Source of the DNA: Lachnospiraceae bacterium UBA1729 | GTDB lineage: Bacteria; Bacillota; Clostridia; Lachnospirales; Lachnospiraceae | Reading direction: 5' to 3' | NCBI GenBank assembly: GCA_002315945.1 | Contig: DCIJ01000018.1 | Coordinates: forward strand, 1-35,187 | DNA length: 35,187 nucleotides | Shown here: positions 6,782 to 14,637 of the stretch, one piece after another | Layout of the letters: each line of letters starts with the position of its first letter | How positions within the stretch are numbered: position 1 is the stretch's first letter | Notes under the pieces: model-generated | What the model was told of the DNA's origin: nothing | Database searches by the model: none | Seen by the model: the letters and a program-made list of their open reading frames with translations, nothing else | Made by a program: the position numbers and the translations under genes

Positions 6782-8716
6782 TTATTCTTCCCCCAAATCA
6801 ACTTTTTTTCTTCTTGCTACAATCTGAAGCACTGCTACTGCAGCAATAATTGCTATACCAACCACGTCAGTAGTTACTCCTGGATACATGGTCATCAGAC
6901 CAGCAACTGCCAAAAGCAGTCTCAATACTGTATTCAGATTGCTAAGCAGATATCCTTCTACGGCAGCTGAGATTGCTGTCATACCTATTATACTAGTGAT
7001 AAAGATAAGTGTCATCTCCACAGGAGTTGTATCAATCATAAGCATAGCAGGATTCATACAGAAAATATAGGGAACAATAAATGCTCCGATGGCAAGCTTG
7101 GTTGCATTTACAGCAGTCTTCATAGGATCAGACTTGGCAATAGCACTTCCTGCATAGGCTGCCAGCGCAACAGGAGGTGTAATATCTGCAACTATACCAA
7201 AATAGAATACAAACATGGATGCACATAATGCATTCAGGCCCATACCGGTTGTAAGGATAGGCGCACAGGTTGTAGCCATAATAATGTAGGTTGCGGTAGT
7301 AGGAATACCCATACCCAGAATAATACAGGTAACCATTGTAAGGAACAGAGCAATCAGCAGCTGACCATGGGCAACAGATACAATAGCTGATATAAACAGC
7401 TGACCCATACCGGTCATTGTTACTACACCTGCAATGATTCCGGCGATACCACATGCAACAGCAATTGAAAGGGTATTTTTAGCACCTGTCTCCAGCGCAG
7501 TCACGAATTTATTCCAGGTCATTCTATGCTCTTTATTAAAAAAGCTTACAACAATACAAACCAGAGTTGAAATAATCGCAGATCTGCTCATGGTCTTACC
7601 TGCACAGATAAGATAAATCAGCAGAACCAGAGGAATCAGGAGATAAATCTTCTTAAATACTTCTTTTGCCTTAGGCAGCTGGCTTCTGTCTATACCCTTA
7701 AGTCCCAGCTTCTTCGCTCTAAAGTGAACCATAAGGAATACTCCCAGGAAGTAGAGAGCTGCAGGAAGGATAGCTACCATGGCAATTACTGAATAGGGAA
7801 CACCTACCATCTCTGCCATCAGGAATGCTGCTGCACCCATAATAGGTGGCATTATCTGTCCACCTGTTGAACTTGCTGCCTCTACGGCTCCGGCAAATTC
7901 ACCAGGATATCCGGTCTTTTTCATAAGAGGTATTGTAATTGATCCGGTTGTAACAGTATTACCTACTGAAGAACCACTTACCATACCACACAGTGCTGAT
8001 GAGATAACGGATACCTTGGCAGGTCCGCCAGTTGCACTACCTGCCACACAGTTAGCACACTGAATAAAGAAATCGCTTATTCCGGTAGCTTCAAGAAAGG
8101 CTCCAAAAATAATAAACAGTACAATATATGTAGAACATACACCAATAGGAGTACCGATTACACCTGATGTTGTATAAAACAGGTTATATACTATTTTTTT
8201 AAGAGACAGACCACTTGCAAAAGCATATACAACAAACGCAGCAGATACAAAAATAATGGGTAATCCAACTACTCGTCTGCAGCATTCCACCAGAATAATA
8301 ATTCCAATAACGCCCAGCACTATCTCCAGCTGATTAATTCTTGTAGCACGACCAATTACTGACTTGTTGTTAGCTACATAGTAGAAATATGAACCTGCGC
8401 CAATCGCTGCCAGCAAAATATCATACCAGGGAATTACATTGGTCTTGGCAACACCACGCTTTGCGGGATAGATTACAAAAACCATAATAATTACAAGGCC
8501 CAGAAACAGGGGTCTTCTAAACTGTTCTCCCCAGGTAGCAAACAGATTCATGTAAATTGTAAACAGAGAAAAAATGGCCAGCAAATATTTAACCACCACC
8601 TGTGGAATACCCTCAAAACCTCTGGTATTAGACTCTCTGTCATACTTTTTCATTATGGCATCCAGTTCTTCCTGGGTACCAACCTCCGGGCTTACTTTAA
8701 TATTTTCTTCAGCCAT
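6782..8716 (-). CDS. TRAP transporter fused permease (DctMQ, 4TM/12TM) of a TAXI system
   Basis: Membrane permease (644 aa) that imports an organic anion with Na+ or H+, using the TAXI protein as extracytoplasmic receptor. The start at 8716 has AAGGAGG five bases upstream; the ATG at 8746 lacks this. The N-terminal about 45 residues are soluble. A DctQ-like four-helix part follows, then the large DctM part with signatures such as GSVVGN-like GSSVGNTVTTGS, GGQIMPPIMGAAAF and GMGIPTTATYI, which are characteristic of fused TRAP-TAXI permeases. The order TAXI receptor, DUF1850 protein, permease is the known arrangement. The substrate is not evident; glutamate and other carboxylates are precedents in the family. 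Confidence 0.95.
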   Translation of the reverse strand: MAEENIKVSPEVGTQEELDAIMKKYDRESNTRGFEGIPQVVVKYLLAIFSLFTIYMNLFATWGEQFRRPLFLGLVIIMVFVIYPAKRGVAKTNVIPWYDILLAAIGAGSYFYYVANNKSVIGRATRINQLEIVLGVIGIIILVECCRRVVGLPIIFVSAAFVVYAFASGLSLKKIVYNLFYTTSGVIGTPIGVCSTYIVLFIIFGAFLEATGISDFFIQCANCVAGSATGGPAKVSVISSALCGMVSGSSVGNTVTTGSITIPLMKKTGYPGEFAGAVEAASSTGGQIMPPIMGAAAFLMAEMVGVPYSVIAMVAILPAALYFLGVFLMVHFRAKKLGLKGIDRSQLPKAKEVFKKIYLLIPLVLLIYLICAGKTMSRSAIISTLVCIVVSFFNKEHRMTWNKFVTALETGAKNTLSIAVACGIAGIIAGVVTMTGMGQLFISAIVSVAHGQLLIALFLTMVTCIILGMGIPTTATYIIMATTCAPILTTGMGLNALCASMFVFYFGIVADITPPVALAAYAGSAIAKSDPMKTAVNATKLAIGAFIVPYIFCMNPAMLMIDTTPVEMTLIFITSIIGMTAISAAVEGYLLSNLNTVLRLLLAVAGLMTMYPGVTTDVVGIAIIAAVAVLQIVARRKKVDLGEE

Positions 8717-8753
8717 ATCTACCTCCTTGTTCTCCCTTGATTTCAACTACTGC

Positions 8754-8769
8754 AAGCGAATACTCGCTT
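8754..8769 (-). other. Intercistronic hairpin between DUF1850 gene and TRAP permease
   Basis: A perfect 6-bp stem AAGCGA/TCGCTT with a 4-base loop lies immediately after the DUF1850 stop. No U-run follows on the minus strand, so it is not a classical terminator. It could protect the upstream mRNA part that encodes the receptor, giving unequal expression. This is inference. Confidence 0.45.
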
Positions 8770-9318
8770 TTATTTTTCCTTGTAGGTAAATCGCACTCTG
8801 GAATTTCTTCCACACAGCTGTCTTAAGCTGATTTCACGACTAACATCCAACACATAGTTTTCATCAGCCTTATATTTACCATATCTTAGCACATGATCAC
8901 TTACTGTGCCTACTATATACTGAAGGTCCTCAATACGGTGTTCAAATCCTGTGATCACCATCGAACCATCTTCTTCCATTTCAAGTTTTTGTCCATCCTC
9001 CAGTTCAGTCTGGACACCGGCTCCAAAGCCATAGTATCTGGTTTTTACCACATAGATACCATCATCACGTATTTCATAAAAATCTTCCAGGGGACTTTTA
9101 TTTACCGAATGAATAAATTCCACGCTAAACCCATCACCCTTATTAAGTGGAAATTCACCATATATCTCCCCGGTCTGCGCATCACTGACAATTAGTCTCC
9201 CCTTGGGTGATAGTTTTAAAAAAACGGCGGCTGTTAAAACAATAGCCGCCGTGATTATTACATAATATATTTTTTTACGATTGCTTCGAAAAAAAGTATT
9301 ATTCAACTGTAATGCCAT
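8770..9318 (-). CDS. DUF1850 protein of the TRAP-TAXI operon
   Basis: Protein of 182 aa with one N-terminal membrane anchor followed by a small extracytoplasmic domain containing EFIHSVNKSPLEDFYEI and TRYYGFGAGV, the conserved pattern of DUF1850. Members of this family are regularly encoded next to TAXI-type TRAP transporters; their role is unknown and is presumed accessory to transport. The reading frame is open to a GTG at 9342. I chose the ATG at 9318, which overlaps the end of the TAXI gene by 20 bases and lies beside GAGGAG, although that site is very close to the ATG. The exact start is therefore uncertain. The stop is followed at once by a small hairpin. Confidence 0.85.
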   Translation of the reverse strand: MALQLNNTFFRSNRKKIYYVIITAAIVLTAAVFLKLSPKGRLIVSDAQTGEIYGEFPLNKGDGFSVEFIHSVNKSPLEDFYEIRDDGIYVVKTRYYGFGAGVQTELEDGQKLEMEEDGSMVITGFEHRIEDLQYIVGTVSDHVLRYGKYKADENYVLDVSREISLRQLCGRNSRVRFTYKEK

Positions 9319-10369
9319 TCTCCTCGAAGAATTTCTTTGCACCGGGATGGAAAGGTACGCTGATACCAGCTACTGCATCTTCAAGATTTAAAGACTCAAA
9401 CTTTGCATGGCCCTGAGCAAGAGCTGCCTGGTTGTCAAACATTGCCTTTGTAAGTTCGTATACTACATCCTCTGAAAGAGAGTTAGCAGCGATAAGTGTT
9501 GCACGAACTGAAACAGTCTGAACATCTGCATCTACACCTGTGTATGTGCCAGCAGGAATTGTTGTCTTTGTATAGAAAGGATAATCAGCCTGAAGCTTAG
9601 CTGCATGCTCATCATCAATTTCAACTACGTTGATTGCTGTTGTAGTTGTAAGATCTACTACTGCTGTTGTAGGAGCACCTGCTACTACGAATGCTGCATC
9701 AATCTTGCCATCCTTAATGCTGTCTGCAGAATCACCAAAGCCTGCATTAACAACCTTGATATCATCAAATGACATACCATAAGCTGCAAGTACCTGCTTA
9801 GCATTGAACTCAACACCTGAACCAGCATCACCTACTGAAACGGTCTTACCCTTAAGGTCATCAACTGTCTTGATGTCAGGGCTTGCAATGATCTGTACTG
9901 TCTCATCATAGATACCAGCTACAGTGCTGAATGATGTGTAAGCACCTTCCTCAGCGAAGAGATCTGTACCTGTGTAAGCATAATACATAACGTCGTTCTG
10001 TACAGTTGCTAACTGCTGGTCACCATCCTCGATAAGCTGGATGTTAGCCTTAGAAGCACCTGTTGAAGTAACAGTGAGGTTTGAAAGAGCCATCTTGTCA
10101 TTAAGAACTGTAGCCATTACACCACCTACTGCATAGTAAGTACCTGTTGTACCACCAGTACCAAGTACCACATCAACTGCATCTGCTGCAGGAGCTGCTG
10201 CTTCTTCTGTAGCTGCAGGAGCTGCTTCCTCTGTAGCTGCAGGAGCTGCCTCTTCTGTAGCTGCAGGAGCTGAACTAGCTGCTGCACCGATTTCTGAACT
10301 GTTTACTCCACAAGCTGTCAGCGAAAAAGCTGTAACAGTTGCAAGAGCAATTGCTAAAAATTTTTTCAT
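9299..10369 (-). CDS. TAXI-family TRAP transporter solute-binding lipoprotein
   Basis: Extracytoplasmic receptor (356 aa) that delivers substrate to the DctMQ permease. The start at 10369 has AGGAGG five bases upstream. Residues 1-20 are a lipoprotein signal with lipobox SLTAC, so Cys20 is expected to be lipidated. Residues about 31-65 form a low-complexity linker with repeats of APAATEEA. The mature domain begins with LGTGGTTGTYYAVGG, the hallmark of TAXI receptors, and has the NAGFGDS and DAAFVVAGAPT blocks expected for the family. It is the first gene of the TAXI, DUF1850, permease, kinase-like operon. The ligand cannot be predicted. Confidence 0.95.
   Translation of the reverse strand: MKKFLAIALATVTAFSLTACGVNSSEIGAAASSAPAATEEAAPAATEEAAPAATEEAAAPAADAVDVVLGTGGTTGTYYAVGGVMATVLNDKMALSNLTVTSTGASKANIQLIEDGDQQLATVQNDVMYYAYTGTDLFAEEGAYTSFSTVAGIYDETVQIIASPDIKTVDDLKGKTVSVGDAGSGVEFNAKQVLAAYGMSFDDIKVVNAGFGDSADSIKDGKIDAAFVVAGAPTTAVVDLTTTTAINVVEIDDEHAAKLQADYPFYTKTTIPAGTYTGVDADVQTVSVRATLIAANSLSEDVVYELTKAMFDNQAALAQGHAKFESLNLEDAVAGISVPFHPGAKKFFEENGITVE
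10182..10273 (-). repeat. 24-base tandem coding repeat in the TAXI linker
   Basis: Three 24-base units and a partial fourth (starts at 10182, 10206, 10230, 10254), each containing GCAGGAGCTG (plus reading). They encode the APAATEEA linker between the lipid anchor and the receptor domain. Slippage here could change the tether length. Confidence 0.85.
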
Positions 10370-10453
10370 AATATCCTCCTTATTAATATGAAATATTTTC
10401 ACAGGCTTTCTGACTATTGCCAAAACACCTGCTGCCAAACATATGACTTTCCT

Positions 10454-10483
10454 AGTCTATCATAGGACTATTGTCTGTTGCAA
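10454..10483 (-). promoter_or_regulatory. Putative promoter of the TRAP-TAXI operon
   Basis: Minus strand: TTGCAA (10478-10483), 18-base spacer, TAGACT (10454-10459), with TGA just before the -10. It lies about 85 bases upstream of the TAXI start, in the 154-base gap after the C39-like gene. No clear terminator is seen in that gap. Confidence 0.55.
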
Positions 10484-10523
10484 TAGATTTTTGCATTTTT
10501 GTACTCTTGTATACAATCTTATT

Positions 10524-11189
10524 TTATACCAGTACTTCCAGATAGCCCTTCATCTTTGTCAGATCATATCTGTCCATTACGCCCAGATTGGGATCATAGA
10601 ACTTGCCATCAAAGGTAACCAGATAGTGGCTGAATCTTCCCATTGTCTCAAGGATAACAGCGCATTTTGGAAGAGTTACATCAGTTCTGCCCATTGTATA
10701 TACAAGCTCTTCAGAGTGCTCGATTCCAAAATAGTTAAGAGCATTAATAATTCTTAGGATAGTTGCCTGCCACTCATTACAGTGCATTATATTAATGGTT
10801 TCCTCAAGGCTGATTCCTGCAAGCATGGCTACACAGCTCTGGCCACACAGTCCATCATGGGGCTGAATAAGAATATCCACTGAATCAATCTTTCTGATTG
10901 GATTAGCAGTACTGTAGGGGCTGTTGGATACATCACTCTTTACTATTCTAAAGGAAATTGAATATTCCTTATCTGCCTCAAAGTTTTCACTTATTTCTGG
11001 CTGAAGGGGGATGATATATCCGCCCTTTGTATCCTTGGGCTCCAGGTTACACACAAACATAATATCTTCCACACGAACCTTAACAGGAATTTCACCCTCT
11101 CTCTTGGCTACCTCCCATACATTAAAGGGAATATCAAAATATGCTCCCTCTTCCTTATTCTCTATTTTCTGCTTATATGAATACTTCAT
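10524..11189 (-). CDS. DUF1905-like domain fused to a C39-like cysteine peptidase domain
   Basis: Protein of 221 aa without signal peptide or membrane helix, so probably cytoplasmic. Residues about 5-85 resemble DUF1905 (YFDIPFNVWEVAKREG, IPVKVRV, GGYIIPL), a small beta-barrel-like domain of unknown function. Residues about 105-215 resemble papain-like C39 peptidases: Gln109, Cys115 in LCGQSC, His188 in SHYLV, and Asp199 in YDPN would form the oxyanion and catalytic set. The start at 11189 has GGAGAG about four to six bases upstream. C39 domains normally cut double-glycine leaders as part of ABC exporters; no exporter or leader peptide gene is seen here. It has its own promoter at the end of the M19 gene. 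The fold calls are from motif reading; the function is unknown. Confidence 0.72.
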   Translation of the reverse strand: MKYSYKQKIENKEEGAYFDIPFNVWEVAKREGEIPVKVRVEDIMFVCNLEPKDTKGGYIIPLQPEISENFEADKEYSISFRIVKSDVSNSPYSTANPIRKIDSVDILIQPHDGLCGQSCVAMLAGISLEETINIMHCNEWQATILRIINALNYFGIEHSEELVYTMGRTDVTLPKCAVILETMGRFSHYLVTFDGKFYDPNLGVMDRYDLTKMKGYLEVLV

Positions 11190-11244
11190 TTTTCTCTCCA
11201 TTCCCGTCCGAAAATCAAACTGATTATCCGGCACATTTATCCAT

Positions 11245-11272
11245 CATCCTTTGTAAAACATCCTTTGTAAAA
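11245..11272 (-). repeat. Two tandem 14-base repeats in the leader of the DUF1905/C39 gene
   Basis: Minus strand reads TTTTACAAAGGATG twice in direct tandem (11259-11272 and 11245-11258). The first copy begins within a few bases of the predicted transcription start. Each copy carries AAAGGATG. It may be an operator or a leader RNA element, or a chance duplication. Confidence 0.7.
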
Positions 11273-11282
11273 AACATCAGAG

Positions 11283-11311
11283 ATTATAATATTTTCAAGA
11301 GTATTTTTCAA
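11283..11311 (-). promoter_or_regulatory. Sigma-A promoter of the DUF1905/C39 gene
   Basis: Minus strand: TTGAAA (11306-11311), 17-base spacer, TATAAT (11283-11288). The -35 overlaps the stop codon of the M19 dipeptidase gene. It predicts a leader of roughly 85 bases. Confidence 0.75.
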
Positions 11312-12348
11312 GGTACAAGCAACTGTCTGTACAGATTAAAAAAGCTTGCTCCAATAATATTCTTAACGTCCAAAACATCAACATTTCTTCTTAACAGCTC
11401 AGCTGTAAAATCCAACAGTTCACTATGATCACTGAGACAGTCACAGGGCGTATGGGAAAACTCCTGCTTGAAATCAACCAAATCGTAAGAATCACACATA
11501 TCCAGACCTATGCCCACATGCTCTGACCCAATTCTATCAATTATATACTGGGCATGATCACACATTTTTTTAATTCCATCATCGCCAATAGGTGCGCCCA
11601 CTATTTCTGTAATGCCATTTATCCCTATGACGCCACCCCTGTGTCCGATTCTGTCAATCTGTCTGTCTGTCAGATTTCTGTAGTTCATGTGGACACTTCT
11701 TGCATTAGAATGGCTGGCAATAAAGGGCTTCGTGGTATTTTGATATACATCTTCAAAGCCATCATCATTTAAGTGGCTCACATCCACGAACATATTAAGT
11801 GCTTCCATTGCCCCAAGAGTATTGATTCCCAGCTCGCTTAATCCCCCTGGAATCTGTTTAAGCTCTGTAGATTTGCAGCATCCATTGGCCAGCATATTTC
11901 TCCTGCTCCAAGTAAGAGACCCGCCACGAACTCCCATTTCATACAGAGCTCTTAATATATGTGCATTGGCTGTAAATATATCCATGCCCTCAAGATACAG
12001 CATTATGGCCAGCTTGTTTTCCCTGACTGCCCATTCAATATCCTGAAAACCACGAACTATCCTGACCTCACCCTTTAGGGTATCCACATCCTCGAAGAGT
12101 GATGATATCTGGTTCAGGGTTGACTCCATCCCACGGTGAGGCAGGTCTCTGTTGTCAACATACACAGAGGACACCACCAGATTGACACCGGCTTTTTTCA
12201 TAGCCTCCAGATATGTATTTTCTATTATATTTTTCTGTCCGGCCTGTCTTCGCAAGTCAACCTCTGCAGCCAGATCCAGATGTGAATCCACTACAGGATT
12301 TTCCCCGTGAAGAATCAGAGCCTGTTCATAATATTCATCTCTAATCAT
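11308..12348 (-). CDS. Membrane dipeptidase family (peptidase M19) protein
   Basis: Zinc-dependent dipeptidase of the renal dipeptidase family, 346 aa, normal length. All expected metal ligands are visible: His23 and Asp25 in DSHLD, Glu120 in LEGMD, His192 in DVSHL, His213 in ASHSN, and Asp283 in GLD near the C-terminus. No signal peptide is present, so it is cytoplasmic in spite of the family name. Bacterial members cleave L,D- or D-containing dipeptides. The ATG begins two bases after the rseP stop, and it is the last gene of the pyrH-frr-uppS-cdsA-dxr-rseP operon. This placement suggests a role in recycling wall-derived or signal-peptide-derived dipeptides, which is inference. Confidence 0.93.
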   Translation of the reverse strand: MIRDEYYEQALILHGENPVVDSHLDLAAEVDLRRQAGQKNIIENTYLEAMKKAGVNLVVSSVYVDNRDLPHRGMESTLNQISSLFEDVDTLKGEVRIVRGFQDIEWAVRENKLAIMLYLEGMDIFTANAHILRALYEMGVRGGSLTWSRRNMLANGCCKSTELKQIPGGLSELGINTLGAMEALNMFVDVSHLNDDGFEDVYQNTTKPFIASHSNARSVHMNYRNLTDRQIDRIGHRGGVIGINGITEIVGAPIGDDGIKKMCDHAQYIIDRIGSEHVGIGLDMCDSYDLVDFKQEFSHTPCDCLSDHSELLDFTAELLRRNVDVLDVKNIIGASFFNLYRQLLVP

Positions 12349-12350
12349 AA

Positions 12351-13475
12351 CTATCTAAAAAGCCTTGTAATATCATTAAACATTACAAATATCATCAGTA
12401 CAAACAACAGCGCAAAACCTATCAGATGAACTATGCCTTCTTTTTCAGCAGGCAGTGGCTTTCCTCTGACTATCTCAATCAGAATAAACAGCAGTCTGCC
12501 TCCATCCAGGGCTGGCAGCGGCAGCAGATTCATAACTCCCAGGTTGGCAGACAGCAGCATGGTTAGATTCACCATATTAATTATCAATGTAACTACTCCG
12601 TAGCTAATACTGCTTTCAGCCACTTCACCGACTATCTGAGCCATTCCCACCGGACCCGCCAGGTCATCCTTACTGCCATGTCCCGACAGCATTACCCTAA
12701 GACCCTTAATTACAGCTCCTGCGGCAAAGCTTACTTCATACCCTGCATACCTGACTATCTGCAGTCCCTTCATCTGTTCATACTGGGCATAGCCCTCAAG
12801 CCCCAGCATAAATCGCCCATATTCCTCAGAATACCTTGGAATAACCAGCACTGTATCCCTGACACCATCCCTCTCATAGGTAATCCTTAAGGGTTCTCCA
12901 TTTCTCAGCTCTGTAATAATTCCAATCTGTCTGGACAGATGAATTCTTTCATTATCAATCTTAACAATTTTGTCCCCGGCCATAAGGCCCTTTTCAGCCA
13001 TCGGGTAGCCTGGCATTACATTCTGAATAACAGGCAAATCTTCAGGACAGGTTCCCACAACAATTACAGCCAGTAAAAAGGCAAAGATAAAATTGAATAA
13101 GGGACCCGCAACTATTGTGGCAAGTCTGGCCCACACACTGGCCTGTCTGAATTTGATTCTGCCATCATTTTCATCAACCCAGTATCTTTCGTTATCTTCC
13201 TCTTCTTCCTCATCGTCCTCTTCTTCTGAAGTGTCCTTTTTGGGAACATTTATTTCATCCATACCATCCATTACACAGGCACCGCCCATGGGAATCAGAC
13301 GAAGGGAGTACTTTGTTCCTCCAGAGATATACGAAAAAATAACCGGACCCATGCCAATCATGAATTCGATTACTCTGATATTATTTGCTTTGGCCACTAA
13401 AAAGTGGCCAAGCTCATGGGTAAATATTAATAATCCAATTAATAGTAAAAATATTAAAAAGCTTACAATTGACAT
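12351..13475 (-). CDS. rseP: RIP metalloprotease (site-2 protease, M50)
   Basis: Intramembrane zinc protease of the RseP/RasP type, 374 aa, which cuts anti-sigma factors and signal-peptide remnants inside the membrane. HELGH at 20-24 in the first helix and LDGG at 323-326 give the zinc site. A PDZ domain lies in the middle (MPGYPMAEKGLMAGDKIVKIDN). The loop after the first helices holds an unusual acidic stretch at about 83-95 (SEEEDDEEEEEDN). The start at 13475 lies one base after the dxr stop with only a weak Shine-Dalgarno, so translation is probably coupled. The dxr-rseP neighbourhood is the standard one in Firmicutes. Confidence 0.95.
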   Translation of the reverse strand: MSIVSFLIFLLLIGLLIFTHELGHFLVAKANNIRVIEFMIGMGPVIFSYISGGTKYSLRLIPMGGACVMDGMDEINVPKKDTSEEEDDEEEEEDNERYWVDENDGRIKFRQASVWARLATIVAGPLFNFIFAFLLAVIVVGTCPEDLPVIQNVMPGYPMAEKGLMAGDKIVKIDNERIHLSRQIGIITELRNGEPLRITYERDGVRDTVLVIPRYSEEYGRFMLGLEGYAQYEQMKGLQIVRYAGYEVSFAAGAVIKGLRVMLSGHGSKDDLAGPVGMAQIVGEVAESSISYGVVTLIINMVNLTMLLSANLGVMNLLPLPALDGGRLLFILIEIVRGKPLPAEKEGIVHLIGFALLFVLMIFVMFNDITRLFR

Positions 13476-13476
13476 A

Positions 13477-14622
13477 TTATTTTAGTCTTTCAATTATTTC
13501 ATAGGCTTCTGCTTCAGCTGCAAGAATCTGCTCTAAGTCAGGGTTTTCAACAACCCTATGCTCATCCATACATCTCTCTATCAGTTCTGCAACCTCCAGG
13601 AATTTAATCTTTCCCTTAATAAAAAGTGCCACAGCACGTTCGTTGGCTGCATTGAATACAGTTGGCATACTTCCACCAGTTCTGCCAGCCTTCAGAGCTA
13701 GTGCCAGGCCCGGGAAGTTATCTGTATTAGCAGGTTCAAAGGTCATGGTTCCCAGTTCAAAGAAATCAAGTCGTTTTCCTTCCATGGGTCTCCTGTAGGG
13801 ATAAAACATTGCATACTGGATAGGAAGCTTCATATCTGGAAGTCCCAGCTGAGCCATTACAGCTCCGTCCCTGTACTGAACCATTGAATGAATAATACTC
13901 TGAGGATGAACCACCACCTGAATATCATCATAATCCACGTCAAACAGCCATTTTGCTTCCATTACCTCCAGTCCCTTGTTTACAAGAGTGGAGCAGTCAA
14001 CCGTAATTTTCTTTCCCATGGCCCAGTTTGGATGCTTAAGTGCATCCTCTACAGTCATTTCTTTTAATTCAGCTTTCTGTCTGCCTCTGAAGGGACCACC
14101 AGAACAGGTAATAAGTATCTTCTCTATAGCCTGCTTATCCTGACCCTGCATTGACTGAAAAATTGCAGAATGCTCACTGTCTACCGGTAGAATCTTTACT
14201 CCTTTTTGCTGGGCAAGGGGCATAATCAGATGACCTGCTGTAACCAGAGTTTCCTTATTGGCTAACAGGATATCCTTACCTGCTTCAATAGCAGCCAGTG
14301 TAGGACGGATTCCTATCATTCCCACCACTGCAGTTAACAGGCTGTCTGTAGCCTCATGTCTGGCTATTTCCAACAGTCCATCCATACCTGACAGTACCTT
14401 AACAGGCAGATCTGCCACTGCCAGGGCCAGCTTTTTTGCACTTTCTTCATCCCACAGGGCAGCTATTTCAGGCCTGAATTCTCTTATCTGTTTTTCAATC
14501 AGCTCAACATTACTGCCGGCTGCCAGTGCTGTAACTGTAACATCCGGGTTAGCTCTGACTATTTCCAGAGCCTGTGTTCCAATAGATCCAGTTGATCCAA
14601 GAATAGCAATTTTTTTACTCAT
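13477..14622 (-). CDS. dxr: 1-deoxy-D-xylulose 5-phosphate reductoisomerase
   Basis: Second enzyme of the non-mevalonate (MEP) isoprenoid pathway; converts DXP to MEP using NADPH. 381 aa from ATG 14622 (a TTG at 14637 could extend it by five residues, but GGAAG is correctly spaced for the ATG). The nucleotide-binding loop GSTGSIG lies at 9-15. The NKET motif, the metal and substrate block PVDSEHSAIFQ and the loop around HPNWAMGKKI are all present. It lies between cdsA and rseP in an envelope and isoprenoid operon, supplying isoprenoid precursors for the UppS product next door. Confidence 0.97.
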   Translation of the reverse strand: MSKKIAILGSTGSIGTQALEIVRANPDVTVTALAAGSNVELIEKQIREFRPEIAALWDEESAKKLALAVADLPVKVLSGMDGLLEIARHEATDSLLTAVVGMIGIRPTLAAIEAGKDILLANKETLVTAGHLIMPLAQQKGVKILPVDSEHSAIFQSMQGQDKQAIEKILITCSGGPFRGRQKAELKEMTVEDALKHPNWAMGKKITVDCSTLVNKGLEVMEAKWLFDVDYDDIQVVVHPQSIIHSMVQYRDGAVMAQLGLPDMKLPIQYAMFYPYRRPMEGKRLDFFELGTMTFEPANTDNFPGLALALKAGRTGGSMPTVFNAANERAVALFIKGKIKFLEVAELIERCMDEHRVVENPDLEQILAAEAEAYEIIERLK

Positions 14623-14637
14623 AGTTTTTTCTTCCAA

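Noticed and set aside
7128..7454. Minus-strand Tyr/Cys-rich frame inside the TRAP permease
   Set aside because: Alternative frame of a well-supported membrane protein; composition is typical of a shadow.
10182..10273. Tandem repeats as a CRISPR array
   Set aside because: Units are contiguous, without spacers, and encode an in-frame protein linker.
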